A stretch of 62,544 bases of DNA, from assembly GCA_036521875.1 (NCBI GenBank), contig DATDGX010000094.1:1-62544 (forward strand). The letters are read 5' to 3'. A program made the position numbers and the translations under genes. Source of the stretch: DATDGX01 sp036521875 (GTDB taxonomy: Bacteria; Desulfobacterota; Binatia; Binatales; Binataceae). Under the pieces are notes generated by a model. It did not search any database. It saw only the letters and a list, made by a program, of their open reading frames with translations, and was not told the DNA's origin. Shown piece by piece: positions 7,804 to 16,033 of the stretch (its first letter is position 1; each line of letters opens with the position of its first letter).

Positions 7804-9339
7804 GTGAACACGGTTAATTTCGTAACCATCCCGTCGTCGATCATGCCCGATCAGGAGATCGTGGTGTTCGGCGAGCGCCGGCTCACCTACGCCGATCTGA
7901 ATGATCGGATCGCGCGCTTGTGCGCCGTCTTCAAACAGCTCGGGCTCAAGCCGCGCGACGTGGTAGCCGCACTCGATACCAATTCCGACCTCTATATCGC
8001 GAGCTACTACGCCGCGGCGAAAGCGGGGCTCACTTTCCTGCCGCTCAACTACCGCGCGAAGGACGCCGAGCTCGAGTACATGATAAATACCGCCAACACC
8101 AGGGTGCTGCTCACCGGCGATCGCTATCTCGATCTGGTCGGCAAGATCCGCCCGCAGCTCAAGACCAGCCAGGTGGTCGCGATGGGCGAGGGCGCGGCCG
8201 GGATGCCGCGGCTGCTCGATCTCGCGTGCAAGGCGGAACCCGACGAGAGCGAGGCCGACGTCGACGAGGAGGACGTCTCGATTCTGATGTACACCAGCGG
8301 CACCACCTCGCTGCCCAAAGGTGTGATGCTGCGCTTCCGTGATTTCACCGCGTATGTGACCGGCAACGTCGAGATGGCCGACGGTTCCGATCGCGGCGTC
8401 GCGCTGGTGTGCGTGCCGTTTTACCATATCGCCGGAACCACCTCGTACATGACCAACCTGTGGACCGGCCGCAAGGTCATCGTGATGCCGCAGTTCGACG
8501 CCAGCGAGTGGCTCGCCCTGGTCGCGCGCGAGCGCGTCACCCATGCCTTCGTCGTGCCCACGATGATGAAGCAACTGCTCGACGCGCCGGAGTTCGGCAA
8601 GACCGATTTTTCGACTTTGCAGAATCTCGCGTATGGCGGGGCGGCGATGCCGATCCAGGTGATCCGCCGCGCGATCGAGGCGTTCCCGAAAACCGTCGGC
8701 TTCGTCAACGCCTATGGCCAGACCGAAACCACTTCATCGCTCACGATACTTGGTCCCGACGACCATCGGATGACCGGCACGCCCGCTCAGATCGAAGTTA
8801 AGCTCAAGCGCCTCAACTCGATAGGCAAGCCGCTGCCCGACGTCGAGATTCGGGTCCGCGACGACGACGGCAAGTTTGTGGGACACGGGCAGGTCGGCGA
8901 GATCGTGATCCGCTCGCAGCGAGTCATGAAAGGCTACGCGGGGCGCGAGGACGACGCCGCGCTGCCCGATGGATGGCGCGCGACCGGGGACCTTGGATGG
9001 GTCGACGGCGAGGGCTACGTCTTCTTCGCGGGGCGCAAGGACGACATGATCATTCGCGGCGGCGAAAATATCGCGCCCGCGGAAATCGAGGCGGTTCTGA
9101 TGAGTCATCCCGCGGTCGACGAATGCGCGGTGGTCGGGATGCCGTCGGTCGAATGGGGCCAGACGGTAAAAGCGTTCGTGGTGCCACGCGCGAGCGCGAA
9201 GGTTACCCAGGCCGAGCTCGCGGAGTTCTGCCGCGGGCGGCTCTCGAGCTTCAAGCGCCCCGAGGCGATCGAATTTATGGACGCGCTGCCCAAGAACCCG
9301 CTCGGCAAAATTCTCCGCAAGGACCTGCGCGGTAAATAG
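7804..9339 (+). CDS. AMP-forming acyl-CoA synthetase
   Basis: A 511-aa class I adenylate-forming enzyme that activates a carboxylic acid to its CoA thioester using ATP. The P-loop reads YTSGTTSLPKG, with Ser-Leu where Gly-Leu is common. YGQTETT, the hinge GRKDDMIIRGGENIAP and the C-terminal catalytic Lys in NPLGKILRK are all intact. The start is GTG at 7804. It is flanked by two crotonases on the same strand, suggesting activation followed by beta-oxidation-like steps. The substrate (fatty, aromatic or branched acid) is undetermined. Confidence 0.87.
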   Translation: MNTVNFVTIPSSIMPDQEIVVFGERRLTYADLNDRIARLCAVFKQLGLKPRDVVAALDTNSDLYIASYYAAAKAGLTFLPLNYRAKDAELEYMINTANTRVLLTGDRYLDLVGKIRPQLKTSQVVAMGEGAAGMPRLLDLACKAEPDESEADVDEEDVSILMYTSGTTSLPKGVMLRFRDFTAYVTGNVEMADGSDRGVALVCVPFYHIAGTTSYMTNLWTGRKVIVMPQFDASEWLALVARERVTHAFVVPTMMKQLLDAPEFGKTDFSTLQNLAYGGAAMPIQVIRRAIEAFPKTVGFVNAYGQTETTSSLTILGPDDHRMTGTPAQIEVKLKRLNSIGKPLPDVEIRVRDDDGKFVGHGQVGEIVIRSQRVMKGYAGREDDAALPDGWRATGDLGWVDGEGYVFFAGRKDDMIIRGGENIAPAEIEAVLMSHPAVDECAVVGMPSVEWGQTVKAFVVPRASAKVTQAELAEFCRGRLSSFKRPEAIEFMDALPKNPLGKILRKDLRGK

Positions 9340-9480
9340 CAGGACCTGCGGAGCAAGCAGAGAAGACCTGCGCGACAGAGTACGGAGTATCCGACGCCCC
9401 GGCGCCCGAAAAGATCCTCGCCTCCCGCTAAACCACGCGCGCGCGCCGCTGCCCGTGCCAGCGCCGGCGGCGCGGTCGAC

Positions 9481-10197
9481 GTGACCAGCGCTGCGGGATG
9501 CGTGACCGCAACGATTCGATTTCCGGGCGCACCCGCTCGCATTACTCGCGCGATAGGGTCGCGGCTGATGGAACTCTTCGAGCAGGTCGAGGACGACGGC
9601 ACGGCGCGGATGCTCGCGATCACCGGCTCGGGCGCCGCGTTCTGCACCGGCTTCGAGGCGGACGTCGATTCGCGGCTGGTCGAATCGCTCGCGGTGATTT
9701 CGAAGCCGACGGTGGCGATCCTCAACGGTGACGCGATCGACGCGGGCCTGGAGCTCGCGATGGCTGCCGATATCCGTGTCGCGATCGCGTCGGCGCGCTT
9801 AGCAATCACCGATCTCAGCCGCGCTGTGATGCCACATTTTGGCGCGACCCAGCGCTTGCCCCGGTTGGCGGGCGCGAGCAACGCGCTCCGCATGCTTCTC
9901 ACCGGTGCGGCGATCGACGGGCGCGAAGCGATGCGAATCGGGCTCGTGACCTACCTGGCCGGTTCGCGAAGAGAACTCGCGGGCACCGCGGGCAGGGTGG
10001 CGCAGGCTATCCTCTCGCGCGGCCCGCTCGCGGCGCGTCTCGTTAAAGACGCGGTCCTGAAAGGCTATGATATGACTTTGGAGCAGGGCGTGAGGCTTGA
10101 GGAAGATCTCTATGCCCTGCTACAAACGACAGCCGACCGCGCCGAGGGCGTGAAAGCGTTTCTGGAGAAACGCAAACCGCTCTTCCGCGGCGCCTGA
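9481..10197 (+). CDS. Divergent crotonase-family protein
   Basis: A 238-aa crotonase homologue with AFCTGFEADV and NGDAIDAGLELAMAADI forming the CoA-binding and oxyanion elements. The first acid (Glu in GLELAM) is kept, but the position of the second catalytic Glu aligns with Asp in AITDLSRAVMPHFGATQ. The oxyanion loop is CTGF instead of the usual GGD. These changes suggest an isomerase, hydrolase or decarboxylase-like role instead of a standard hydratase. GTG start at 9481; the frame is open further upstream through an Ala/Arg-rich stretch without a good start. The gap before it (9340-9480) shows nothing recognisable. Confidence 0.7.
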   Translation: MTSAAGCVTATIRFPGAPARITRAIGSRLMELFEQVEDDGTARMLAITGSGAAFCTGFEADVDSRLVESLAVISKPTVAILNGDAIDAGLELAMAADIRVAIASARLAITDLSRAVMPHFGATQRLPRLAGASNALRMLLTGAAIDGREAMRIGLVTYLAGSRRELAGTAGRVAQAILSRGPLAARLVKDAVLKGYDMTLEQGVRLEEDLYALLQTTADRAEGVKAFLEKRKPLFRGA

Positions 10198-10232
10198 ACA
10201 ACCAGATAATCCGGAAGGAATGGGTTCCCACG

Positions 10233-10352
10233 ATGGCTAACCAGCTTGGCAAGGTCTACATCTGCGGCAAATGCGGCTCGCAGGTTATCGTCACCAAGGG
10301 CGGCACCGGCGCGCTCAAGTGCTGTGGCGCTCCGATGGAACAGAAGAAGTGA
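10233..10352 (+). CDS. Desulforedoxin-like FeS4 miniprotein, copy 2
   Basis: A 39-aa protein, MANQLGKVYICGKCGSQV and so on, with CxxC at residues 11-14 and Cys30-Cys31 in LKCCGAPME, the PF06397 iron or zinc site. It closely matches the family consensus and is shorter than the copy at 5240. It ends 19 bases before a ferritin-like gene; the pair probably forms an iron/redox unit comparable to rubredoxin-rubrerythrin arrangements, although the pairing with this protein is an inference. Confidence 0.8.
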   Translation: MANQLGKVYICGKCGSQVIVTKGGTGALKCCGAPMEQKK

Positions 10353-10371
10353 TACCTGCGAGCTCGAGCCA

Positions 10372-11031
10372 ATGGACGCCGCGGCGTTCGTAAACGAGCT
10401 GATTTCCGACAATCAATCGATCCTGCGCCGGCTTGCGCCTGCCGCGTCGCTGATTGCAGAAAGCGGCGGCGACCTGAGTCCCCGCAAACTGCTACGCATC
10501 GCGCTCAAAAACGAAATCGAGGCGAGCGAGATCGCGGCGCTCTGGATGCACTCGGCGCGCGACACGCAATTGAAGCTCGCGCTCGCGCGGCAGGCGGGCG
10601 ACGAGGCGAAGCACTATCGCCTGATCGAAGAGCGGCTCCACGAACTTGGCGACAATCTCGACGGTTTCGATCCGCTCGAGGCCGGAACCAGCCCGCTCTT
10701 TCAGTACCTGAGCGCCCTCGAGACCGACGTCGAGCGCGTCGCGGCCGGGCAGTTCACCCGCGAGGCGATCGCGGTGGTCAAGAACGCGCAGTTCATCGAG
10801 CTATGCGAGCGCTCGTGCGACCACGAGACCGCGCGCCTCTATCGCGACGTCATCCAGCCCGATGAACAATTCCATCACGAGCTGGGGCTCAAGTTCCTGG
10901 CACTGCTGGCGACCGGCGACGAGGCGCAGAAGTTGGCGCGCGCGGCGCGTATGCGCACCATCGAGCTCGCGGAAGAGCTGCAAACGCTCGCGTTCACGCG
11001 CAACAAAATTCATCACGCACCCGGCTGCTGA
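10372..11031 (+). CDS. Ferritin-like di-iron protein
   Basis: A 219-aa all-helical protein with a likely carboxylate-bridged di-iron site: Glu residues in LKNEIEASEIAALWM, the ExxH-type QAGDEAKHYRLIEERL, then ELCERSCDHETARLY and PDEQFHHELG. This pattern belongs to the ferritin-like superfamily (rubrerythrin/MiaE-like). A longer frame opens at 10246 across the desulforedoxin gene, but the ATG at 10372 gives a sensible N-terminus. Linked to a desulforedoxin-like gene 19 bases upstream, so a peroxide-reducing or other oxidative role is plausible; the substrate is unknown. Confidence 0.7.
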   Translation: MDAAAFVNELISDNQSILRRLAPAASLIAESGGDLSPRKLLRIALKNEIEASEIAALWMHSARDTQLKLALARQAGDEAKHYRLIEERLHELGDNLDGFDPLEAGTSPLFQYLSALETDVERVAAGQFTREAIAVVKNAQFIELCERSCDHETARLYRDVIQPDEQFHHELGLKFLALLATGDEAQKLARAARMRTIELAEELQTLAFTRNKIHHAPGC

Positions 11032-11098
11032 GCGCGCACGACTTCGGTAGTGTTCCGTAATATTGAATCCGCGCTGAGAACACTTGAGGGAGGCACCG

Positions 11099-11335
11099 AT
11101 GATCGGCACCATCATAATCGGACTTATCGCAGGATGGTTGACGGGGCTGCTGATGCGCGGCAGCGGCTACGGCTTTTTCGCCGACATCCTGCTCGGATTG
11201 GTCGGCGCGATCATCGGACGCTGGATTTTCGGGGCGCTCGGAATCGTGGCATTCGGCACGACCGGCTTCCTTGCGATGGCGGTGGTTGGCGCGGTGGTGC
11301 TGGTCGCAATCACGCACCTGTTCCGCCACCACTAG
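11099..11335 (+). CDS. GlsB/YeaQ/YmgE family membrane protein
   Basis: A 78-aa protein with three hydrophobic helices and the glycine-rich pattern of the transglycosylase-associated/GlsB family: IIIGLIAGWLTG, then GFFADILLGLVGAIIGRWI and FLAMAVVGAVVLVAI. The family is linked to general envelope stress in other bacteria. The ATG at 11099 is preceded by GAGGGAGG, which decides the start over an in-frame one at 11084. It converges on rsfS. Confidence 0.85.
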   Translation: MIGTIIIGLIAGWLTGLLMRGSGYGFFADILLGLVGAIIGRWIFGALGIVAFGTTGFLAMAVVGAVVLVAITHLFRHH

Positions 11336-11361
11336 TCGGCGCTATCTGATCGACGACCGGT

Positions 11362-11751
11362 TCACCCGAGCGCGCGGAGCCTGAGACCTTCGGCCTGGGT
11401 GCGGAACGGCTCGGGCAACTCCACTTTGCGCGCGTCGAGCCAGTTGGTCTCGAGCCGGTAGAACTCGCGCGCCGGCTCGTAGAAAACGTGAATCACCACG
11501 TCATCGTAGTCGAGCACGATCCAGTGCGCGTGGTTGACGCCCTCAAGCGATAGCGGCCGCTTCCCCTCGCGAGCCATCCGCTCTTCGACGCCGCGCGCAA
11601 TTGCCTGCACCTGGACGTCGGAGCGTCCGGTCATCACCAGGAAATAGTCCGCAATCGAGCTCAGATGTTCGACCTGGAGCACGTCCAGGTCGTAGGCCTT
11701 TCTCTCCAGCGCCGCCTCGGCCGCGGCGAAGGCCTTCTCCAGCGCGGTCAA
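11362..11751 (-). CDS. rsfS: Ribosomal silencing factor RsfS
   Basis: A 129-aa RsfS/Iojap protein that binds ribosomal protein uL14 and blocks subunit joining when nutrients are scarce. Family features are LDVLQVEHLSSIADYFLVMTG, VEERMAREGKRPLSLEG and WIVLDYDDVVIHVF. It is the last gene of the obgE-proB-proA-nadD-rsfS series, an order common in many bacteria. The 123-base gap to nadD contains a small tandem duplication. Confidence 0.93.
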   Translation of the reverse strand: MTALEKAFAAAEAALERKAYDLDVLQVEHLSSIADYFLVMTGRSDVQVQAIARGVEERMAREGKRPLSLEGVNHAHWIVLDYDDVVIHVFYEPAREFYRLETNWLDARKVELPEPFRTQAEGLRLRALG

Positions 11752-11838
11752 CGCATCGCACTCCCGCGGCCTGCGAATGCCGCATGGGCCTCGAGCATCA
11801 ATGCTGACGCCGACGCCGATGAACTACGCGATCTCAGT

Positions 11839-11891
11839 TCTGACTTCTCAATAGAGAGAATGGCTCTGACTTCCTCAATAGAGAGAATGGC
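11839..11891. repeat. Tandem duplication covering the 3' end of nadD
   Basis: Two adjacent near-identical units, 11839-11864 (26 bases) and 11865-11891 (27 bases), both containing TCAATAGAGAGAATGGC. They differ by one inserted C. The second unit contains the nadD stop and last codons, so the first is an extra copy of the gene end lying in the 3' region. It is a recent slippage or unequal-exchange event. Confidence 0.85.
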
Positions 11892-12513
11892 GCTGGATGT
11901 AGTCGGCCACGTCGCCAGGCACCAGGTAATTGATCGACTCGCCGCGCTGAAGCTTGCGGCGGATGTCCGTGGCCGAAATTGGAAAGTGAGTTGTTGCCAG
12001 GAAGGAAAGCGTGTTGCCGCTCGGATGCACGTAATGATCGTCATCCTTAATGTAACCAAAGCGCTCAAGTACGGCAACGGAAACGCGATGCAACTCCGGC
12101 TGCTCGGCGGCGAGGCGCGTGTGAACGGCGAGATTGCAGATCCGCACGATCTCGGCGGCGTCCCTCCAGGTCTCGAGCTCCGCAAACTGGTCCGCGCCCA
12201 TCAGGAGGTAGAGCGCTGCGGGCTGGCGCAGCGTACCCAGAAAGTAGCGCACCGTCTCGATCGAATAGGATCGGCCGCCGCGGCGCACCTCGACGTCGGA
12301 AGCCATGAAGTGGCGATTGCCCTTGGTCGCCAGGCGCACCATTTGGAGCCTATGCTCCGCCGGTGCAAGGTCGCCCTGGGCCTTATGCGGCGGCGACCCT
12401 GCAGCGATGAAGTAGACGAGATCAAGGCCGAGCGCCTCACGATCCTCTTCGGCCGCGCGCAAGTGGCCGAAATGAATCGGGTTGAAACTTCCGCCGAACA
12501 GACCTACCCGCAT
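11875..12513 (-). CDS. nadD: Nicotinate-nucleotide adenylyltransferase
   Basis: A 212-aa NadD that transfers AMP from ATP to nicotinate mononucleotide in NAD synthesis. The nucleotidyltransferase motif GGSFNPIHFGHLRAAEE lies at residues 7-23, SPPHK and LLMGADQFAELETW follow, and the C-terminal ISATDIR motif is present. Length is normal. It lies between proA and rsfS on the same strand, the classic position. Confidence 0.95.
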   Translation of the reverse strand: MRVGLFGGSFNPIHFGHLRAAEEDREALGLDLVYFIAAGSPPHKAQGDLAPAEHRLQMVRLATKGNRHFMASDVEVRRGGRSYSIETVRYFLGTLRQPAALYLLMGADQFAELETWRDAAEIVRICNLAVHTRLAAEQPELHRVSVAVLERFGYIKDDDHYVHPSGNTLSFLATTHFPISATDIRRKLQRGESINYLVPGDVADYIQRHSLY

Positions 12514-12587
12514 TGCCCGCTGCGCCCTGATGATGCCCGCTTCACGCCCGCAGCCTCGCGATCGGACTCTTTACGCCGGGAGATTGG

Positions 12588-13838
12588 TCATCGTACCTGC
12601 CCCGTTCCGCGGACCACGTACTTGTAGGTGCACAACTCGCTGAGCCCCATGGGGCCTCGCGCGTGAAGCCGGTTGGTGGAAATTCCGGTTTCGGTGCCGA
12701 AGCCGAATTCGAAACCGTCGGTGAAGCGCGTCGACGCATTAACGTAAACGGTAGCGGAATCGACTTCACGTTCAAAGCGTATTGCGGCGTCGCGGTCCTC
12801 GGTCACGATCGAGTCGGCGAGATGCGTTCCGTGGCGCGCGATGAACTCAACAGCCTCGTCGATCGAAGCGACGATCTTGATCGACAGGATCAGGTCGAGA
12901 TACTCGGTGTCCCAGTCCTCGGCCGTCGCGGGGCGCACATGCGGAACGATTTTGCGCGTCTGCTCGCATCCGCGCAGCTCGACGCCGGCGGCAGTGAGCC
13001 GCACCGCTATCGCAGGCAGAAATTGTTCCGCGACGTCGGCGTGGACCAGCAGATTTTCCATCGAGTTGCATACTGCCGGGCGGCTCACCTTGGCGTTGAA
13101 TACGATTTCCTGCGCCATCTTCAGATCCGCCGAGCGATCGACGTAGGTTTGGCAAATCCCGTCGAAGTGCGGCAACAGCGGCACCGCCGAATTGGCCAGC
13201 GCTTCTTTGAGCGCCTTGCCGCCGCGCGGGATTATCAGATCGATAAGCTCCGGATGCCGCTTCAGGATCTGGACGATGTCGCGATCGGGATTATTGACGA
13301 ACAGCGCCGCATCGGGATTCAAACCCGAACTCCTGAGCGCCGCAGTGACGAGGTCGGCCAGACGCGCGTTGCTCGCGAGTGCCTCCTTGCCGCCGCGGAG
13401 CACGACTGCATTGCCCGCCTTGATCGCAAGCACGGCGCCGTCGACGGTGACGTTGGGCCGCGACTCGTAGATGATGGCGATGAGACCGATCGGAACGCGG
13501 ACCTTGCTGATTTCGAGCCCGTTAGGACGCCGCCACGACGCCACCACCTCGCCGACCGGATCCTGGAGCGCCGTGACCTCGTCCACCGATCGCGCCATCG
13601 CTTCGATTCGCGGCTTGTCGAGCGTAAGCCGGTCCACGAACGCGCCGGTGCGGCCGTCGTCACGGGCGCGCTGCAGGTCCTTTGCGTTGGCCGCGAGGAT
13701 CGCGTCGCCCGACCGGCGAATCGTGCTCGCAAGACTGCTCAGCACCGCGTTCTTCTGCGCAGTCGTCGCGAGTGCGAGCGATTTCGCTGCCGTGCGCGCG
13801 TTCCCGAGCGCCGTTACTATTTCAGTTTCGATACTCAT
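12588..13838 (-). CDS. proA: Glutamate-5-semialdehyde dehydrogenase
   Basis: A 416-aa gamma-glutamyl phosphate reductase, the second step of proline synthesis, using NADPH. The catalytic Cys is in SRPAVCNSMENLLVH; other conserved stretches include VPIGLIAIIYESRPNV, IPRGGKAL and the C-terminal GPMGLSELCTYKYVV. The ATG at 13838 overlaps the proB stop by four bases (ATGA), so the two are translationally coupled. A longer upstream frame exists but is only the shadow of proB. Confidence 0.96.
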   Translation of the reverse strand: MSIETEIVTALGNARTAAKSLALATTAQKNAVLSSLASTIRRSGDAILAANAKDLQRARDDGRTGAFVDRLTLDKPRIEAMARSVDEVTALQDPVGEVVASWRRPNGLEISKVRVPIGLIAIIYESRPNVTVDGAVLAIKAGNAVVLRGGKEALASNARLADLVTAALRSSGLNPDAALFVNNPDRDIVQILKRHPELIDLIIPRGGKALKEALANSAVPLLPHFDGICQTYVDRSADLKMAQEIVFNAKVSRPAVCNSMENLLVHADVAEQFLPAIAVRLTAAGVELRGCEQTRKIVPHVRPATAEDWDTEYLDLILSIKIVASIDEAVEFIARHGTHLADSIVTEDRDAAIRFEREVDSATVYVNASTRFTDGFEFGFGTETGISTNRLHARGPMGLSELCTYKYVVRGTGQVR

Positions 13839-14980
13839 CCGCGTTCCTTGAGCAGCACGAAGTTGTCGCGATGGATGATCTCGTCGGCAACCTTGTAGCC
13901 GAGCACGCTCGAGATTTCGCTGGAGCGGCGCCCTTTGAGTTTTAGCACATCGATGGCTGGGTAATTTACCAGGCCGCGGCCGAACTCGACGCCCTCGGGA
14001 TCGACCAGGCTCACGCAATCGCCGCCGCCGAAGTCGCCGCGGACCTCGCGGATTCCCGAGGGCAGCAGGCTCTTGCCCTTGGTCCGCAGCGCATCGGCGG
14101 CGCCACGGTCGACCCCAAGCGCGCCCGCAGGCCTGAGCGCGAATGCGATCCAATGCTTGCGGCTGCGCAGGCGCGCGCCCGCCGGCACGATCAGCGTGCC
14201 GCATTCGCGCGCCGGGTCGAGCGCCGCCGCGATTACGCCGTCCTCGCGGCCGGACGCGATCACCACCGCGATTCCCGCGCGCGCAGCCTCGCGCGCCGCC
14301 TTGAGCTTGGTCGCCATCCCGCCGCTGCCGAGCGGTCCCGCACTTTCGGCCACCAACCCGCGCATCCCGGCTTCTGGATCGCTGATTACCGGGACCAGCC
14401 GCGCATCGGCGCGCCGGCGCGGGTCGCCGGTCAAAACGCCGGCGACGTCGCTCAGGATGATGAGCATCTGCGCCTGCACCAGCGTCGCGACCAGCGACGA
14501 GAGCACGTCGTTGTCACCGAGGCGGATCTCCTCGACCGCGACGGTGTCGTTCTCGTTCACGATCGGCACCGCGCCGGCGGAGAGCAGTGCGTTGATGGTC
14601 TGGCTCGCGTTGAGCCGGCGGCGGCGCTCGGCGAGATCCTGATGAGTCAGCAAGATCTGCGCGACGACGCGTCCATGCGCCGCGAACGCCTTCGACCACG
14701 CCGACATCAGCTCGATCTGCCCGGCGGCGGCGGCGGCCTGGCGCTCTGCGATCGAGGTGCCGCGCAGCGGGCCGAGGCGCGCGCGTCCCGCGGCGATCGC
14801 GCCCGAGGAGACCATCACGATTTCGCGCCCGCCGCCAATCGCGTCGGCGACCTGGGCGGCAAGCCGTTCGATTACGTCGGCGCGCAGCCCGTCACTGTCG
14901 GAGAGCACGGCGCTGCCGATTTTGATCACGACGCGGCGCGCGTGCTCGGCGAGCGTAGCCTTGTAAGTCAGCTGGGACAT
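13835..14980 (-). CDS. proB: Glutamate 5-kinase with PUA domain
   Basis: A 381-aa ProB that phosphorylates L-glutamate, the first and feedback-controlled step of proline synthesis. The amino-acid kinase domain (about 15-260) shows VVIKIGSAVL, VSSGAIAAG, NENDTVAVEE and SGGMATKLKAA. The PUA domain (about 285-370) shows GIREVRGDFGGGDCVSLVDPEG. The start overlaps the 3' end of obgE by 13 bases and the stop overlaps proA, so it is in the middle of a tight operon. Confidence 0.96.
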   Translation of the reverse strand: MSQLTYKATLAEHARRVVIKIGSAVLSDSDGLRADVIERLAAQVADAIGGGREIVMVSSGAIAAGRARLGPLRGTSIAERQAAAAAGQIELMSAWSKAFAAHGRVVAQILLTHQDLAERRRRLNASQTINALLSAGAVPIVNENDTVAVEEIRLGDNDVLSSLVATLVQAQMLIILSDVAGVLTGDPRRRADARLVPVISDPEAGMRGLVAESAGPLGSGGMATKLKAAREAARAGIAVVIASGREDGVIAAALDPARECGTLIVPAGARLRSRKHWIAFALRPAGALGVDRGAADALRTKGKSLLPSGIREVRGDFGGGDCVSLVDPEGVEFGRGLVNYPAIDVLKLKGRRSSEISSVLGYKVADEIIHRDNFVLLKERG

Positions 14981-15981
14981 GCGGCGGCGCGATCGATTTC
15001 GCGCAGCATCCGCGCGATCTCGCCCATCAGCGGCGCGAGACCCTCGTGCTGATCCGCGGAGATTGGGAACACGGCGAGTCCGGTGCGCTCCTGGAGCCCG
15101 CGCGCGGCGGTCGCGGCCTCTTCGGCGCTGACCAGATCGATTTTATTGAGCGCGATTACTGCGCGGCGCTCGACCAGCGCTGGATCGAACGCCTCGATCT
15201 CGCGGCGTACGGTTTTGAACGCCTCCTCGGGATGCTCCGCAATATCGAGGACATAAACCAGCAGCCGGGTGCGCGAGAGGTGGCGGAGAAATCGGATGCC
15301 GAGGCCGTGGCCGAGGTGCGCCCCCTCGATCAAGCCGGGGATGTCGGCGACGGTGAAGCTTTCCTCGTTGGAGACGAACGCGCGGCCGATGTTCGGCGCG
15401 AGCGTGGTGAACGGATAGGACGCGATTTTCGGGCGCGCGGCGCTGAGCGCGGTGAGCAGCGTCGATTTTCCCGCGTTGGGAAGCCCGACCAGTCCCGCCT
15501 CCGCGACGAGGCGAAGCTCAAGGCGCACCCAGCGCTGCTCGCCGGCGCCTCCCGGCGTCGCGATTCGCGGCGAGCGCCTTGTAGACGAAACGAAATGCAT
15601 GTTGCCGCGACCGCCTTCGCCGGCTTGCGCGATGGTCGCGCGCGCGCCCGGCATCACAAGATCGGCGAGCGTCTCGCCGGATTCATCGTGGAAGACGACG
15701 GTGCCGGGTGGCACGCGCACGATGAGATCGTCGCCGGAGCGGCCGTATTGCTGCTTGCCGCGTCCGGCTTCGCCGTCGCGCGCGATCAATCGCGGCTGAT
15801 ACTTGAAGTCGAGCAGCGTCGACATGCCCTCGTCGACTTCGAAAATTACGCTGCCGCCGCGTCCTCCGTCGCCGCCCGCGGGGCCGCCGAAGGGCCGGTA
15901 CTTTTCGCGCAGGAACGCGATTGCGCCGTCGCCGCCCTTGCCGGCGTGCACGAAGACCCTGGCTTCATCGATAAATCGCAT
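14968..15981 (-). CDS. obgE: GTPase Obg/CgtA
   Basis: A 337-aa ribosome-associated GTPase. The N-terminal Obg glycine-rich domain (MRFIDEARVFVHAGKGGDG through about 158) is followed by a G domain with G1 GLPNAGKSTLL, G2/G3 PFTTLAP and VADIPGLIEGA, and G4 NKID. The usual acidic C-terminal extension is minimal. It acts in 50S assembly and stress control. It sits between an LLM oxidoreductase (53 bases upstream) and proB. Confidence 0.96.
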   Translation of the reverse strand: MRFIDEARVFVHAGKGGDGAIAFLREKYRPFGGPAGGDGGRGGSVIFEVDEGMSTLLDFKYQPRLIARDGEAGRGKQQYGRSGDDLIVRVPPGTVVFHDESGETLADLVMPGARATIAQAGEGGRGNMHFVSSTRRSPRIATPGGAGEQRWVRLELRLVAEAGLVGLPNAGKSTLLTALSAARPKIASYPFTTLAPNIGRAFVSNEESFTVADIPGLIEGAHLGHGLGIRFLRHLSRTRLLVYVLDIAEHPEEAFKTVRREIEAFDPALVERRAVIALNKIDLVSAEEAATAARGLQERTGLAVFPISADQHEGLAPLMGEIARMLREIDRAAACPS

Positions 15982-16033
15982 CGCGATGGACTCAATATAC
16001 GGTGCGCGGCAGCCGGACGCGGCATCGCGGTTC

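Noticed and set aside
11665..12627. 320-aa plus-strand frame opposite nadD
   Set aside because: nadD is intact on the minus strand; the plus frame has no family features.
12663..13898. 411-aa plus-strand frame opposite proA
   Set aside because: proA is unmistakable on the other strand; this frame is an antisense shadow.
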